Below, in pieces: positions 36,992-50,200 of a stretch of DNA of 64,000 nucleotides (position 1 is the first letter of the stretch; every line of letters begins with the position of its first letter). The stretch lies in contig JAKZZE010000026.1 of NCBI GenBank assembly GCA_024220505.1, positions 186,001 through 250,000 on the forward strand, read 5' to 3'. The notes under the pieces are model-generated. The model worked only from the letters and a program-made list of their open reading frames with translations. It was not told the origin of the DNA and made no database searches. This stretch comes from Rhizopus arrhizus (lineage: Eukaryota; Mucoromycota; Mucoromycetes; Mucorales; Rhizopodaceae). Made by a program: the position numbers and the translations under genes.

Positions 36992-38218
36992 GTTGCGTAA
37001 GAACAGTTAGAAGAAGAGAAAAAAAAAAAAAATTAAACGCGTTTAAATGAGCTTCAAGAACGGAAACTGCCAAATTAAAAAATGAAGTCTGAATAGACTG
37101 ACAGTGTATCCAAAAATTGAATCAAATGCGTTCAAATAGATGAATCAAACTACGAAAGACCATTTTCTTTTTTTGGTATTCCATGTTTCTTTTTTTATAA
37201 AATTTTAAGCTTTTAAATACAAGCTATACAACGCTTATGATTCAATACTGACATTTTATATCATGCAATCATCTTGAACTATAGCTTATCCTACACTTTA
37301 ACATGAGAATAAAAAAGGAAAAAAAGAAATCAAACGTCCTTTTTTTTTTTTCGTGATCACCGAGCTAATACATAAATAGTCAAACTCTTTTTTAACATCT
37401 CGGAAACTTTCCGATGTTGTAAAAAAGAAAGTAGTGAATACTTCTTTTTTAGAAAAAGAGAGCAGGAAGACCGTTTCATATGAGGGGACATTGTTTAAAT
37501 GACTCGAAATAAAAAGAAAAGCATTCCAATCGTCGTACAGACCAAAATAGACTTTCTCGACTTTATTTTTCTCACTGTGTGAGACCGGAGAGGGTGCATA
37601 ACAATTTATGTGTAACCATCAGCCGTCATTTCTTTCTTATTTTTTCGAGGCACTTTTTCTTCTGGTCCCTGGAAAATTGTCTTGTAAAGAAGTGAAGCAT
37701 AAAGATGATAGTTGAAAAGAGAGAGATCAAACGATAGGTTTTATACACGAAATAAATAAAATTCATTTTAAAGAACAGACACATGTTTCCCCCCCCCTCC
37801 CACTTTTGAGTGTCTATATTTTTACACTTGCGGAAAAATGTATTCATCCTCAAGGTTTGTTTACCAGTCAAAAGAAATAGCGTCATTTATTTAAGGATAA
37901 AAAGACGCGGGAAAAAAAAAAGGTTTGTTTCTATTTCAAACAGGTTCTGTGGTTTACAGATAGAGTCTATTCAAATGAGTTGTTAAAGAACAAAAGATAA
38001 ACCTGTTTCTTACATTGTTTTAATCAAAGCCCGGACTATCCTTCTTATTTGGAAACTTTTGTTTTCTTTTTCTCCCCTTCTTGTTTTATGTCACAGTAAC
38101 ACAGACTTCGAATTAATCTTTGTAACCTTTCAATAAGATTGCATAATACTTTCAAACTTCTTTTTTTCTTTTAATTTTTTTTTTTTTTTTCACTTGTACT
38201 TTAGAGAAGAAGAAGAAA
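36992..38218. promoter_or_regulatory. Upstream region of the gellin-like gene
   Basis: No gene supported. It lies between two divergent genes and must contain their promoters. A T run of about 16 lies at 38176-38191, about 30 bp before the ATG at 38219, and the leader just before the ATG is GAAGAAGAAGAAA. A C run (CCCCCCCC) is near 37791. Confidence 0.4.
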
Positions 38219-41200
38219 ATGGCATCTTTCCCTGAAGGCTGGTTTTTAGTAAAGAACCTGAATAATGGTTATGTGTTATCTATTGAAAAATCCGCAGTGG
38301 GTGAACCTGTGGTGATTGCCTCTGTTCGTAATAAGGATATCGAATCACAGCTTTGGCAATACGGTGAAGACAAGCGTCTTCACAATAAAAAAACGGGTTA
38401 TGTACTTGATATTGCTAAAGGTATACAAAAATGATGGACACATCGTTTTACTCACTCTTTTAAAATCAGGTGCCGCAAAAGCTGGTTCTAATGTTGTGCT
38501 TCAAAATGACACGAATTCTACTGACGGACAGACCTTTGGTATCTCGCCTGAAGGTCATATTCATATCATAAAAAATCCTAGTCTTGTCCTTGGCATCAAG
38601 GATTCCTTCTTTACTCGACGTGAGGGTCAACACGTTCACCTCCAGCTCGTTGACAAAAAGAATTTCAAGGAACGCAAAGAACAACGATGGGAGCTCGTCA
38701 CACCCTCCAAACGTCACTCATTTGTTGGATCTGTCCTGTCTGGTTCAGTCGACAGTTTCAAACGTACGATCAGTAACGCATCTCTTGGGAGTGCCATCTC
38801 TCTCATCCATGGTAAATTGACCCCACACAAAAAAAAAAAAAAAAAAAAAAACTCACTTTTTTTTTCTGCAGATGATGACGATGACAGCCATCTGGACGAA
38901 TCTGCTCATTTGGATCAATTCCCAGAGAGTGAATTCCTCATCAAGTCTGAATTGACGGGTCATTTTGTCAGTATTGATGCTGCCTCCTTGAACGGGTCGG
39001 GTAGCAAGGTCTGTCTGGAACCCCTTCGCAAGGACAATTACGAAAGTCAACTTTGGCACTATGACGCGATCACGCACCGGTTGATCAACAAGGGCTCGGG
39101 CCTGGCCATGAGTGCCGAAGACGTGGCGGATGAAGCCTTCGTGTCTCAATCGGCCAGCATGACCGAACAAGACCTGGCCGCTCAAGCCTGGGCCATCGGT
39201 CCCTCGGGCTCGATTCGTCTCAAGCGTCAGCCTCAGTTCCTCCTCGGTTTCAAAAAGGACACCTGGTTCAGCTTGGGTCGTGATGCGCCCACGAACGTCT
39301 TGGTCCAAAAGGCCGATTCACGCGTTCACTCTTATCAAAAGTTCACCCTCGCCCTCCCCATCTTTAAAAAGAAGACGACCGAGATCGTGTCTGCCACGGA
39401 ACAGATCGGTGTCTTTCCTGAAGGTTATTTCTTCATCAAGAATCAAAAGCATGGTCTCGTCATCTCCGTTCTCGAAACCGACAAGCTCGCGGCTCAGGTC
39501 GTCGCTGCCCCCTTGGATTCTCAGAATTACAACCGTCAACTCTGGACGCACAAGGATGGATTCTTGATCAACAAGGCTTCTCAATTTGTCTTGGACGTCC
39601 GTGGGGGTTGCATCACCAGCGGTTCTCAACTCTGTCAGTACAAGCAAAAGACGGAGGGCTATGAGAATCAGCAGTGGGGATTGTCTGTCGAAGGTTATAT
39701 TCATGCCAAGACACATCAGACCATGGTCCTCGCTCTCGATAAACAAGTAGGCGACAAGCCTTCGGTTGCCTTGGCTCACAAAAAGACGCCTGATCATGAA
39801 GAACAACGATGGAATTTTGTCCTTCCTGTGTTTAAGCACAAGTCGAGTAAGTTTATTTCTGAATTTTAATTTTATTCCATTCCTTAACCTGCCGTTGATA
39901 GCGACCGTGACCGAAAAGAGTGTTCAGAAATCAGTCATCCATCATCACTATGCTCAATATCCCAGTGGTTGGTTCTTCATTCGTTCCTTTGTCGACAGCA
40001 ACACGAACGAGGCTCCACTCGTGTTGACGGCCGATAGTTCCACTGAGGCCCTGTCGCTCGTCAAGGTCAGTCAAGGCGAGTGGCGTTATCAACTCTGGAC
40101 GCACTGGAATGGTGTTTTAATCAATTTTGCCACACAATTGGCTGTGGATGTCAGCAGTAAGTTGTACAGTCTAAATGTGTTTTGTGTGACGTACTAAACT
40201 TTATTTCCTTCAAGCCCTCGCTGCCGGTGCCACCCTTCGACAAGAGTTGAGACAAGCCAGCGCGACCACTCAGAAATGGTCCCTGACGACCGAGGGTTAC
40301 CTCGTGCACGGATCCAACGTGGCTCTTGCTCTCACTCCAGAACGTCAGGCCTCAGGAGACTACAAGCTCGTCCTGTCTGAACAAGCCAAGCCAGAACACC
40401 GCTGGGGTCTCTTGACGCCTCAGACCCAGGTCGAGAACGGCCTTCAGATCTTGCAGAGTTGGAAGACGACGCTCTTGACAGAATGCAAAAAGGTGAAGGG
40501 ACAGTATGTCCAAAAGGTCGTGCATCGTATCGCTGACTGGCCCCAGGATACGTTCTATATCAGTGCCCAGGACGGTCTGGGACTGGTGCCCGAGAAGTTG
40601 GAATCCTATGCGACGGTGGTCGTCAGAAAGTTGGAGTTTGGTCACTATGAGCAATTCAAATGGTCCTTCCGGGATGGTTATCTGGTGCATGTGGCTACCG
40701 GTCTCGTCCTTCATGCGTCCGATGATTTGGTGAGCGGCAGTGAGCTGCAGATCAGAGAACGTCTCGTGACGGATAAAGAGACCATCGACCCACGTCAGCG
40801 ATGGATCGTGAAAACGGATGGATCGATCGTGTCCGAGACCAAGTCCAACCTTGGCTTCAGTCTCTTGAAGCAAGGTTCTGAATATCACGTTCAACTGGTC
40901 TATGTCAGCAGTCAATCCGAGCACTACAACTGGGGATTCGCTCACGGTCGTTATGAGACTCGCTATAGCAGTGTCTATAAAAAGGACATGACAGTCTTGA
41001 CTCGTCTTGAAAGAATCCTTTTGACGGTCAGATTGAGTCAAGGTAAATACAAGTCATCTTTTTTAAAAAAAAATAATCCTAATCTATCCTGTTTAGTCAA
41101 TTCTGATAAAGTCAAGGTCGTCACTCGTCAACTCGGTGTGTTTCCTCAAAACTGGTTCTATGTTCGTTCCAAAGCAGACAGTTCACTCGTCTTGACCGCA

Positions 41201-44200
41201 CCCGACAAGAAGGAAGGCAGCAAGCTGACGCTTTCCAAGATAGACTACAAGATCTTTCGCCGTCAACTTTGGCATGTGGAAGACGGCGACAGCTTGGTGA
41301 ACCTGGAGTCAGGCTATGTGATTGACGTGGCCGGTGGTGCACTGGATGCCGGTAGTGACATCATCCAGTGGCACAAGAAATTCTTGAAACGACAACGCAA
41401 GAACCAAATCTGGGGACTCTCGGTCGACGGCCACATTCGACCCAAGGCCCATCCTGGACTTGTCTTGGGTGCCAAGGGTAACCGTGCCGAGGACGGTGTC
41501 CAGGTCCAGTTACAGACCCGCGGTGCTCTTGATCTCGAATACCAACGCTGGTCCTTTGCTATCCCTATCTTTGGCAGACCCAACGGACCGACCTCGGTTG
41601 GCATCTTGGAAGGCAGCCATGGTGATATCTATGTGGAGAGCGTGAATGAGAACAGCTCGATTGAAACCATCAGTTCTGAATGCTGCGAACGTACCGAGAA
41701 GATCACCATCATCCGTCGCTGGGGTCTCTTTCCTCAAGGCGGATTCTTTATTCGATCGACCTATGGTGATCAGCATCTGGCTTTGACGGTCGAGAGGAAA
41801 GCGAGAACCGATGGTCAAGGTCGTACGGAATACGAGGTTGCCTTGAGACCCATCGACTTTAAGGAATACAAATGGTCCTACTGGACTTTTGAAGACGGTC
41901 ACTTGATTCATCCCCACACCGGCCTTGCTCTGGACGCTACCCCCACCAAGGGTGTCTTGCTCGAGGACGGCTTACAATCCTCCTTGTTTGTTCGTGAAAA
42001 GTCCATGTCTCTCTATCAATTCTGGTCCCTGACCGCATCAGGTGAAGTCCATCTCAAATCCGATCAGCGCATGGTCATCGGTGTCTCTAGCGCCAACCGT
42101 ATCACGGTCTCTGGTGCCCAAGTCGGCCTTCGACAGCTGCACGTCCGTAAATCGGTCAATGCCAAGGGTCAGCAAGAGGCCTCCCTGAAATCCGAAAGCT
42201 GGCTCCAGTGGACTTTCTCCAAGCCTGTCTTTGGCAAGCGCAAGACGACCGTGGTCCAAGAAGCTTCGGCTGCCGTCGTCTCTGCTGTCACGGGTGATGA
42301 TTCGTCTGAACAAGAGATCGAAAGCTTTTCGGATGAGACACTGGAGGTGCAAGAATCTGAAGAATCCTCTGATGAATACTCTCCTGAGGTGGATAGTGAA
42401 GAGGATGAGGAGAGCGATAGTGAGGATGAAGAAGAGTCCTCTAGCAAGCAAGATACGTCTGCTCTTGACAAACTTAATCTTGTTGGCAACTTGGGTATTG
42501 CTACCGCTGGCGCTACCATCTTGGCCGGGGCCGCTACTACTGCCAAACCTACCAGTACAAAAGTAACTGAGGCTCCAGTCAGTCAAGTCTCTGCTGATGT
42601 GACGGAAGCCAGAGAGAAACAAGAGGTTGTGAAGACAGGTGGTTCTGTTGCCAAAAAGACCTCTCAGATCAAACGTGAAGAATCCTTCCACCTTTCTTAC
42701 AGTTATGTGCCCTCTGGTTACGAAAAGGTCGTTCGCTATAAGCCATACCAAAAGTCCTTCTTCCCTGTTGACGGCTATTTTATGATCAAGAGCTACCTTC
42801 ATGGATATGTCCTTGACGTTGCCAATAACGAAGCTAGAGATGGTAGTTACATTGTTCTTTCTCCTATCAAGGTCACCAATTTCGCTAGTCAGCTATGGTC
42901 TTTCCGAGCCGGTCGTCTTGTCAACCTGAAGGGACACAATCTGGTGTTGGATGCCTCCCTGAATGACACAGTCGTTGCAGGCGAAAGAGTCGGTCTGTCG
43001 ACTCAAAAGACCTCTGTAGGCATCTCGGATCAACACTGGGAATTCGACTATGAAAGTGGCGTGATTCATTTAGCAGGCAAGCGTAATCTGGTCCTTTCCG
43101 TTAAGGAATTGGAACCTGCTACAGAAAAGACTGGCCGTATTGATCTCTTCATCCAAGAAGAAAAGTCGCATCAAAAGAGTCATTTTGCTCGTGCTGAACA
43201 ACGTTGGGAAGTCCTCCTGCCTGCCCTGGTTCCTGCCGATCAAACCAAGAACAAGACGGTTGAATCCAAGTACACGATTGTTGAAGGTGGCAAGGTCGCT
43301 GCTATCTCTAGCTCTCTTTCTGCCGTTCTTGCCTTTGAATGGTTAAAGGCTACCTTCCATCACAAGATGGCCCATGACAACCAGTGGCCAAGCACCGAAA
43401 ACTTCTTCTTTGTTCGTATCGGTAATGAAAATGCCTATCTTTGCTCGGGTTCAAGCGTGAATGACAACGTTACCTTTGCTCCACTGGGACAACGTGAGGA
43501 TCACAAGCGTTTCTTGTGGGCCTATGTCAATGGATACCTGGTCAACTACAAGTACATGTTGCGCTTAGTATTTGATAAGTCTACAAACAAGTTGAGCCTT
43601 TCCAGTAACACGGATACTTTAAATCAAGTCTTTTCTATCACCAGTCAAGGCGTTCTTTCTCTCAAGATTGATTCCGAGACTATTTACTTTACCATAACCA
43701 CTACTTCTGTTGGTAAAACTGAATTCCAATTGACGACTTGCAGTGAAGCAGAATCCACTTCAAGCCAATATCCTGTTCAATTGCATATCCCTGTCTTTTC
43801 TAATCATCAAGTCGAAAAGGAAGCCAACGTTGCTCTTTCAACCATTACTACATGGATTCACACATCTCAAAAGGTGATTACTACTACTACTACAACCACC
43901 ACTACCAGGTCATACCGTTATGGTGTCTTCCCCAACTCTACTTGGTTCTTTATTATTGCCAATACAAAGAGTGATGAGAGTCTCGTTCTTGCTGCCAAGA
44001 ACAATTCTAATGTCGAAGGCGCCAACTTGGTGTTGAAGAAGCTCAGCTTTGAGGATTACAAGAGTCAGCTTTGGACCTTCCGCGATGATACCTTGGTCAA
44101 CTATGGATCTAAGCTCGTCATTGATGTACATGAGGGTGCTATTGAAAATGCCTTGATCAAGTTATCCTCTGAATCCGGCTTGGGTACTCAAAAGTGGTCT

Positions 44201-47200
44201 CTTACTGCTGAGGGCCGTATCTATCTTGATAGCTACTCTGGCTACACTCTTGGTATTCGCCAATCCGATACCTTGGTAGAGGAAACCAAGCTTGTCTTGC
44301 TTCAATATGATGAATCCAAATCAGCTCAGGCCATCACTTGGAGGTTCTCTGTACCCGTCTTTGGTAAGAAGCCAGTGAGCAGCACGGCCAGTATGACCTC
44401 AGCCATCGAAAGTAATTCTTCATCTGTTGAAGAAGGCATTATGATTGAAACCTTGAAGGAAGTTCAGTTTAAGGTAGAAGAAGTCTTTGCAAAGAAGCCC
44501 AAGTATACCAATAAGCCAGCTACCCCTGCAAAGACTGAGGTGGTGAAGGACAAGCAGGAAGAACATCATGATGCTCATGATATTCTTGCCAATGTTGGTA
44601 TTGTGTCTGGTGCTGTTGCTGCCGGCGCTGCTGTCATTGGTGTCGCTTCTAAGATTATGGACAAGTTGGATGTCGAAGATTGTGAAAAGGACACGAAGGT
44701 TACGACCTTACCTCAAAAGAAAGACACCAAGAAGCCTAGTAAAAAAGAAAAGGCCAACACCGAGACTGTGATCGTTCGCCGCTCAAAGCGTACAAGTGCT
44801 CAAATCGTTCAGGAGTCTCATGCTATTGTTCGTGCATGGAAGATTGTGTTTATTCAACGCATCCATCGCTGTACTACCAAGGCTCAATTGATTGAAACGA
44901 TTGAAGAGTCTCGTGAAGAGTTATTTAGACGTTTGGATGAGCATCTTCGTGTTTATACCTCTGTTGAGCACATGGTCTCTGGCTCTCTTCCTCAATGGCA
45001 TGTTTCTATTGAACAAGTAAAGGAACTCTATCGTGCTCGTGTATTTGAAAGATTCCTTGATCGTTTGAACCATGAGGAAATTAATTCTGCTGCTGAACTC
45101 GATTTTGATTCTGTGGTTTCTTCTGCTACAGAGGAAGTCAACCGTCATTACGAGTCAGTCATTGAAGAGCAAAAGAAGATTCAAACTGAAGTTGCTACAG
45201 ATGTTCAAGGTGTTACTGAGACATCTAACAGTGAAGTTGATGCTCACGAACACATTCTCCTTACGGTTGATACAATCAAGGTCAAGACTCGCTACTGGTT
45301 GATTGGCTTGTATGAAACCATCTCTATAGCCAAAAAGAACGGAAGTTCTGAAGAAGAGATTAACAGCATTGTTGAAAACTCTCGCAAACAGCTTTCAGCT
45401 GAATTGAGCGAAATCAAGGCTTCTACTGTATCACACATTGAAAAATCTTCTTCAGCCTTGTCAGCCAAGAAGTCATCCATTGTAAATACAGTCGAAAAGG
45501 CTATCTCTCAAACAGAGACCGTGATCTCTAAACAAGTCAGTGCAGTTGGTTCTGAAAAGCATTATGAAGTGAACGAAGAATACTGGCTTGAAGTGACCCG
45601 TACCTCTGAGGAACGCTTATCTTCTGAACTCAAGGTTTACCAAACTGCTATCACTCAAGAAGTTTCTGAAGTTCAAACCAGTCAAATAAGCAAATCTGAC
45701 CAAGCTGAGATCTCTGTCGTCTTGGATGAAAAGATGGTTAGTGTTGCTCAAGAAACAGTTACAACCAAGTTGATCGAAACCAAGACTAAATTGACCAGCT
45801 GGTTTACTGAAGTCACTCAACAAATCTCTTGGGTCTTGGAGTCTTCTACATCCAATGAATCCATGAAGCAAGACACGCTTGATATTGTCAATGCTGCTCA
45901 AATTGAACTTGCTACTCGTATTGAAGAAGCCAAGCTCGTCTTGCGTACTTACTATGCACACTTAACTTACCTTAGCTGGGCTGAGCGTCGTCGTATTGAA
46001 TATTCTTTGGATAACATCAAGACTTCTCTCACTGCAAACATTGCCCACTTTAAGCAATCTATTGAGAAGCAGGAGGTCACCAAGGAGGAAATCACCCGCT
46101 TTTCTGAATACTCTTTCGGTGCCACCGTTTCTCGTGTGATCAGCTTGGATGTTGAAACTATTGTATCCAAGATTACTAAGGTCAAGGAAACTACTACCGT
46201 TGTCAACACTGTAGAAACAAAGAAAGCAGAGGACAACAAGATTGCTATTATTAGTGAAAAGAAGCAAACTGAAGCTGCCCAAGTTGACACTACCAAGGTC
46301 AATGTTTCCAAGTCACAAGAATCTCAAAAGGTCAACGTTGATCAAAAGACTGATATATCAAAGGCCCAAGGATCTCAGAAGGTTAACGTTGATCAAAAGT
46401 CCCAAGACAAGATCAAGGTTGATCAAAAGACCGAGGATAAGGTTAAGGTTGATCAAACCAAGGTGACTAAGACTGAAGACAAGAAGCAAGCTACTGAAGA
46501 CAAGACTTCTTCTGCTGGCGGTAAGACTGCTCTTACTGCTATTGGCGCTGCTGCTGCTGCTATGGCTAGTGCTGCCATCTACCATCACCACGAAGGCAAA
46601 GAAACTCAAGAAAAGAAGCAGGATTCTGGTGCTGTTGTTGAAAAGCCAGATGTGACTCACGCAAATGTTGTTGTTGGAAAGAACACTGAGACTCTTCATG
46701 ATCAGAAAAAGACCAATACTACAACTAAGCAAGAGAAGTCTGAGACTTTGGTCGCTGTTTACAACCAAGTCGACATTACCGTCCAAAACTGGCTTACTAC
46801 CTTGAACAAACGTGTGATTGAATGTGCTCAAAAGAAGTCTGATAACGTTCAAGAGGAAATTGACACGATTGTCTATGAATCTCAACAAGAGCTTGTAGTC
46901 GCGATTGAAAAGGCTAAGCGCACCACTACTTCTGTCATTGGTACTTCTCAAACTTCATTCCACGATACTCTTGCATGGATTCGAAGCACTATCTGGACGC
47001 AAACCGCTGAAGTCAAACGGGTGGCTTATGAGGTTGCTAGTTCTTCTGAAACCGATATCACTGTTTTAGAAGAGAAGCTTGCATCTATCAAAGATACCAC
47101 TTTGTCCAAGGTCACCACTGCTATTGAAAAAAGCAAGTCCTCAGCTTCTGCTATTCATTTGGTAGGCCATGAATCTGCCGCTACCATTGCAGCTGGTAAA

Positions 47201-50200
47201 AAGTTTGAAGGTGCAGACTATTCCAAGACAAGCCATGGTGAATACGTTGAAAAGACCAAGGTCTCTGTTGGTATTCTTATTGAAGAAACTCGTAGTACCA
47301 TTCAACATACCCTGAATGAGCTTGCTATTTCCATCTCTGAGCGTCGTAAACAAGGAGGTGAGAATGTTCAGGCCGATGTTGAAGCTATTATGAAAAAGTC
47401 CCGTGAAGAAATCACTGGCTACATTCAACGTTCCAAGACCGAATTTGAGAAGCGTATTACTCGCACTCACCAAGTTACTGAATCATCAAACAAGGTTGAA
47501 ATTGAATTGGTCAATGAAACCAACAAGAAGGTTCAGGCTACACTAGAGCAAATTCAAGAAAGTGTCTTGGTTCAAGTTTCCAAGGTTGAAGAAGTTACTA
47601 TCACAACGACTTCAACTCAAGTCACTGATGTTGAATACTCAAACAAGTTATCCTCTGCTTGTCACGAAGCCTATGAGCGTATTGATGCTTCCTTATCCGT
47701 TTCTGAAGTCATTATTGGTCACCACGTTGAAGTGGTTGCTGAATCCGTTGAGCATGCTACTACTACCACTACTGAGGAAAACAAGGAAACCAAGAAGGTC
47801 TCTTTGGGTGTTGAATACGGATTGCTTGTTGTCGCTGAAACAACCAAATCCGTTTCTACTCAAATCACTCAATTGATTGAGCGCATTCATCATCAAGTCA
47901 CATCCAACAAGGATACCGCTGAACAAGATGTCAAGACCTTTGTCACCGAATCCAATGTTGAAATTGATCGGGTGTTTGATGAAGCCAAGACAAAGATTGA
48001 ATATGAATTATGCATGGTTGCTTCTCATGAAAAGGTTGAAGAAGAGCACTTCCTTGCTGTCATCGAAGACCTTCGTGAATCGGCCAAGAAGCGTGTCTCT
48101 CAAATTCATGAAGTTGTCATCACAAAGAAGGAAGAGACCAAGGTTGTCTCCGAGAGACTCTTGCAAATTGCTGAAGAATCTCGTCATGAAATTTCTTCTC
48201 ACTTCAAGTCCTTCAAGGAATCTGTTGTTGAAAAGACCGAAAAAGTCAAGGAGTCTGCTCATCAAGATATTTCTGTTACTCGCCCTTCAACTGCACCTAC
48301 TACTGTTACACATGCTGAACAAGAAAAGGACCATGAATCCAAGGTCGATCTGGCCAAGAAGGTTCTTGCTGGTTCTGCAGCTGTCGCAGCTGGTACCGCT
48401 ATTGCTGTTGAAGTAGCCAAGAAAGTCTCTGCTCATAAGGAAAAGGTTGAGCAAGAAGAAAAGGTTAAGCAGCAAACGGTGGAGGTTGTTGAAGATATTA
48501 AGGTGCAATTCAACAAGTGGATTTCCACTCTCACTGAAACTGTGATTACTCAATCCAAGCAATCCCAAGCATCCCAAGAGGAAATCTCCATCACTATTGA
48601 AAAATCCAAGAATGAGTTCCTTGAAGTCATTCAAAAGACCAAAACTAGCACTGTTATTACTGAGCAACATCAGCAAGAAATTTTGTCTTGGGTTGAGCAA
48701 ACAGTTACTTCTCAAGCTACTCGTATTCAAGAAATTGTTGTTAGCTCCTCTACTTCTACCGTTGTCGATATTGAATCAAGACTTGAAGTTCTCAAGATCT
48801 CTACGACTCAAGAAGTTGAAAAAGCTTTGGAAAAAGTTAAGGATGTCAAGTCATCAACAATCAAGTTTGTTGGCTCTACTGTTGAGCAATTGAAGCAGAA
48901 GGAATCTGCATTGTTGGATGTCAAGAGTGAACTCTCACTTGTGGTCCATGATGTTCGAACCTCTGTTGTTACCTTCTTCAAGAAGTTTACTAGCTCAGTT
49001 ATCTCTCGTGTCCAACAAGGAGGAGACAACGTATCGAAGGATGTCGCCATTTTAGTTGCTGATACCAGAAAGGAGGTCACTTCTTACATTGAAAATGTTA
49101 AGAACACTGCAACTAAGAAATTGTCTGCATTGGAGACCAAGTCTACTGTCTCTGTTATTTCTGTTGCAGCTCTTTCGGGTATTGCTACTGCTGAACTTAT
49201 CTCTGTCCTCAAGAAGACTGAAGAAATTCTCGTTGAAAGAATTAACAACGTTCATTCTACTGTTTGGTACGTCAAAAAGGATCAAGACATGACCGAGATC
49301 GTTCAAAAGATTACTACGATTGAAACAGAGACTACCACCGAAATTAGTGAGAAGATTGACCACTCCCACTATGGTTTTGTTGCAGGAATTGCTGAACACC
49401 ACCAGGCAGGTCACATTGCTACAACTGAAGTAGAACACCATGACGAAGATCATTTGAAGGCTTCTTTGACCATCCAAGAAGTGAAGGTTACAATCCGTGA
49501 ATGGCTTCGTGCTGTGGCTGAAAAAGTCTCTATCTGTTCTCAAAACGGTCAGTCTTCTGAAGAGATTGAGTCTGTCGTTACTCAAGAAACGACTCGTATC
49601 TTTGAATACATTGATTCCACTGTGATCAAGATCTCTGGTCATCTCAAGTCTGAAGAAAAGATTCAAGGTCTTCATTCTACTATTGAGAAGGTCAAGTCTA
49701 CTATCACCAAGAGCACTACTGAAATTAAGAAGATTGGTGTAGAATTCTCTGGAAAATCCACTGGCTACGGAGGATTTGGTCAAATGTCCTCTGTTATCAA
49801 CGAACATGAACGTCTCATTAGTGAAACTTTGGTTATTTATGAGTCCAAGACTACTGTCCAAAAGACTCAGAAGCAGCAAGAAATTAAACGAAAGGAATCT
49901 CAAAATGAAAACAAGCGCAAGGGATCTCAAAGCGAAATCAAGAAGAAGGTTGAAACAAAGACAGTGGTCACTGTTGAATACATTACAACAACTATTCACA
50001 CTTGGCTTGAAGAATTAATGGTTGAAGTTTCTGAAGTCGCTAAGCGTGAACATGATGTGACCAAGGTGACAAACCAAATCAACTCTATCATCAATGAAGC
50101 CAAGGAGTTCATCACTATTGAGCTTGATACGGTTTCTAAGAAGGTTCGCCAATCAAAGGGTGACTCTGCTGCCATTCAAGAGCTTGTCAATATCATTGAA

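Noticed and set aside
49052..49999. Long minus-strand open frame (about 315 codons) opposite the gellin gene, with many others at 38.8-55 kb
   Set aside because: Codon bias of the sense gene (few TTA/CTA/TCA codons) leaves the antisense frames open. The translated sequences are low-complexity mirrors of the repeats and have no splice or motif support.
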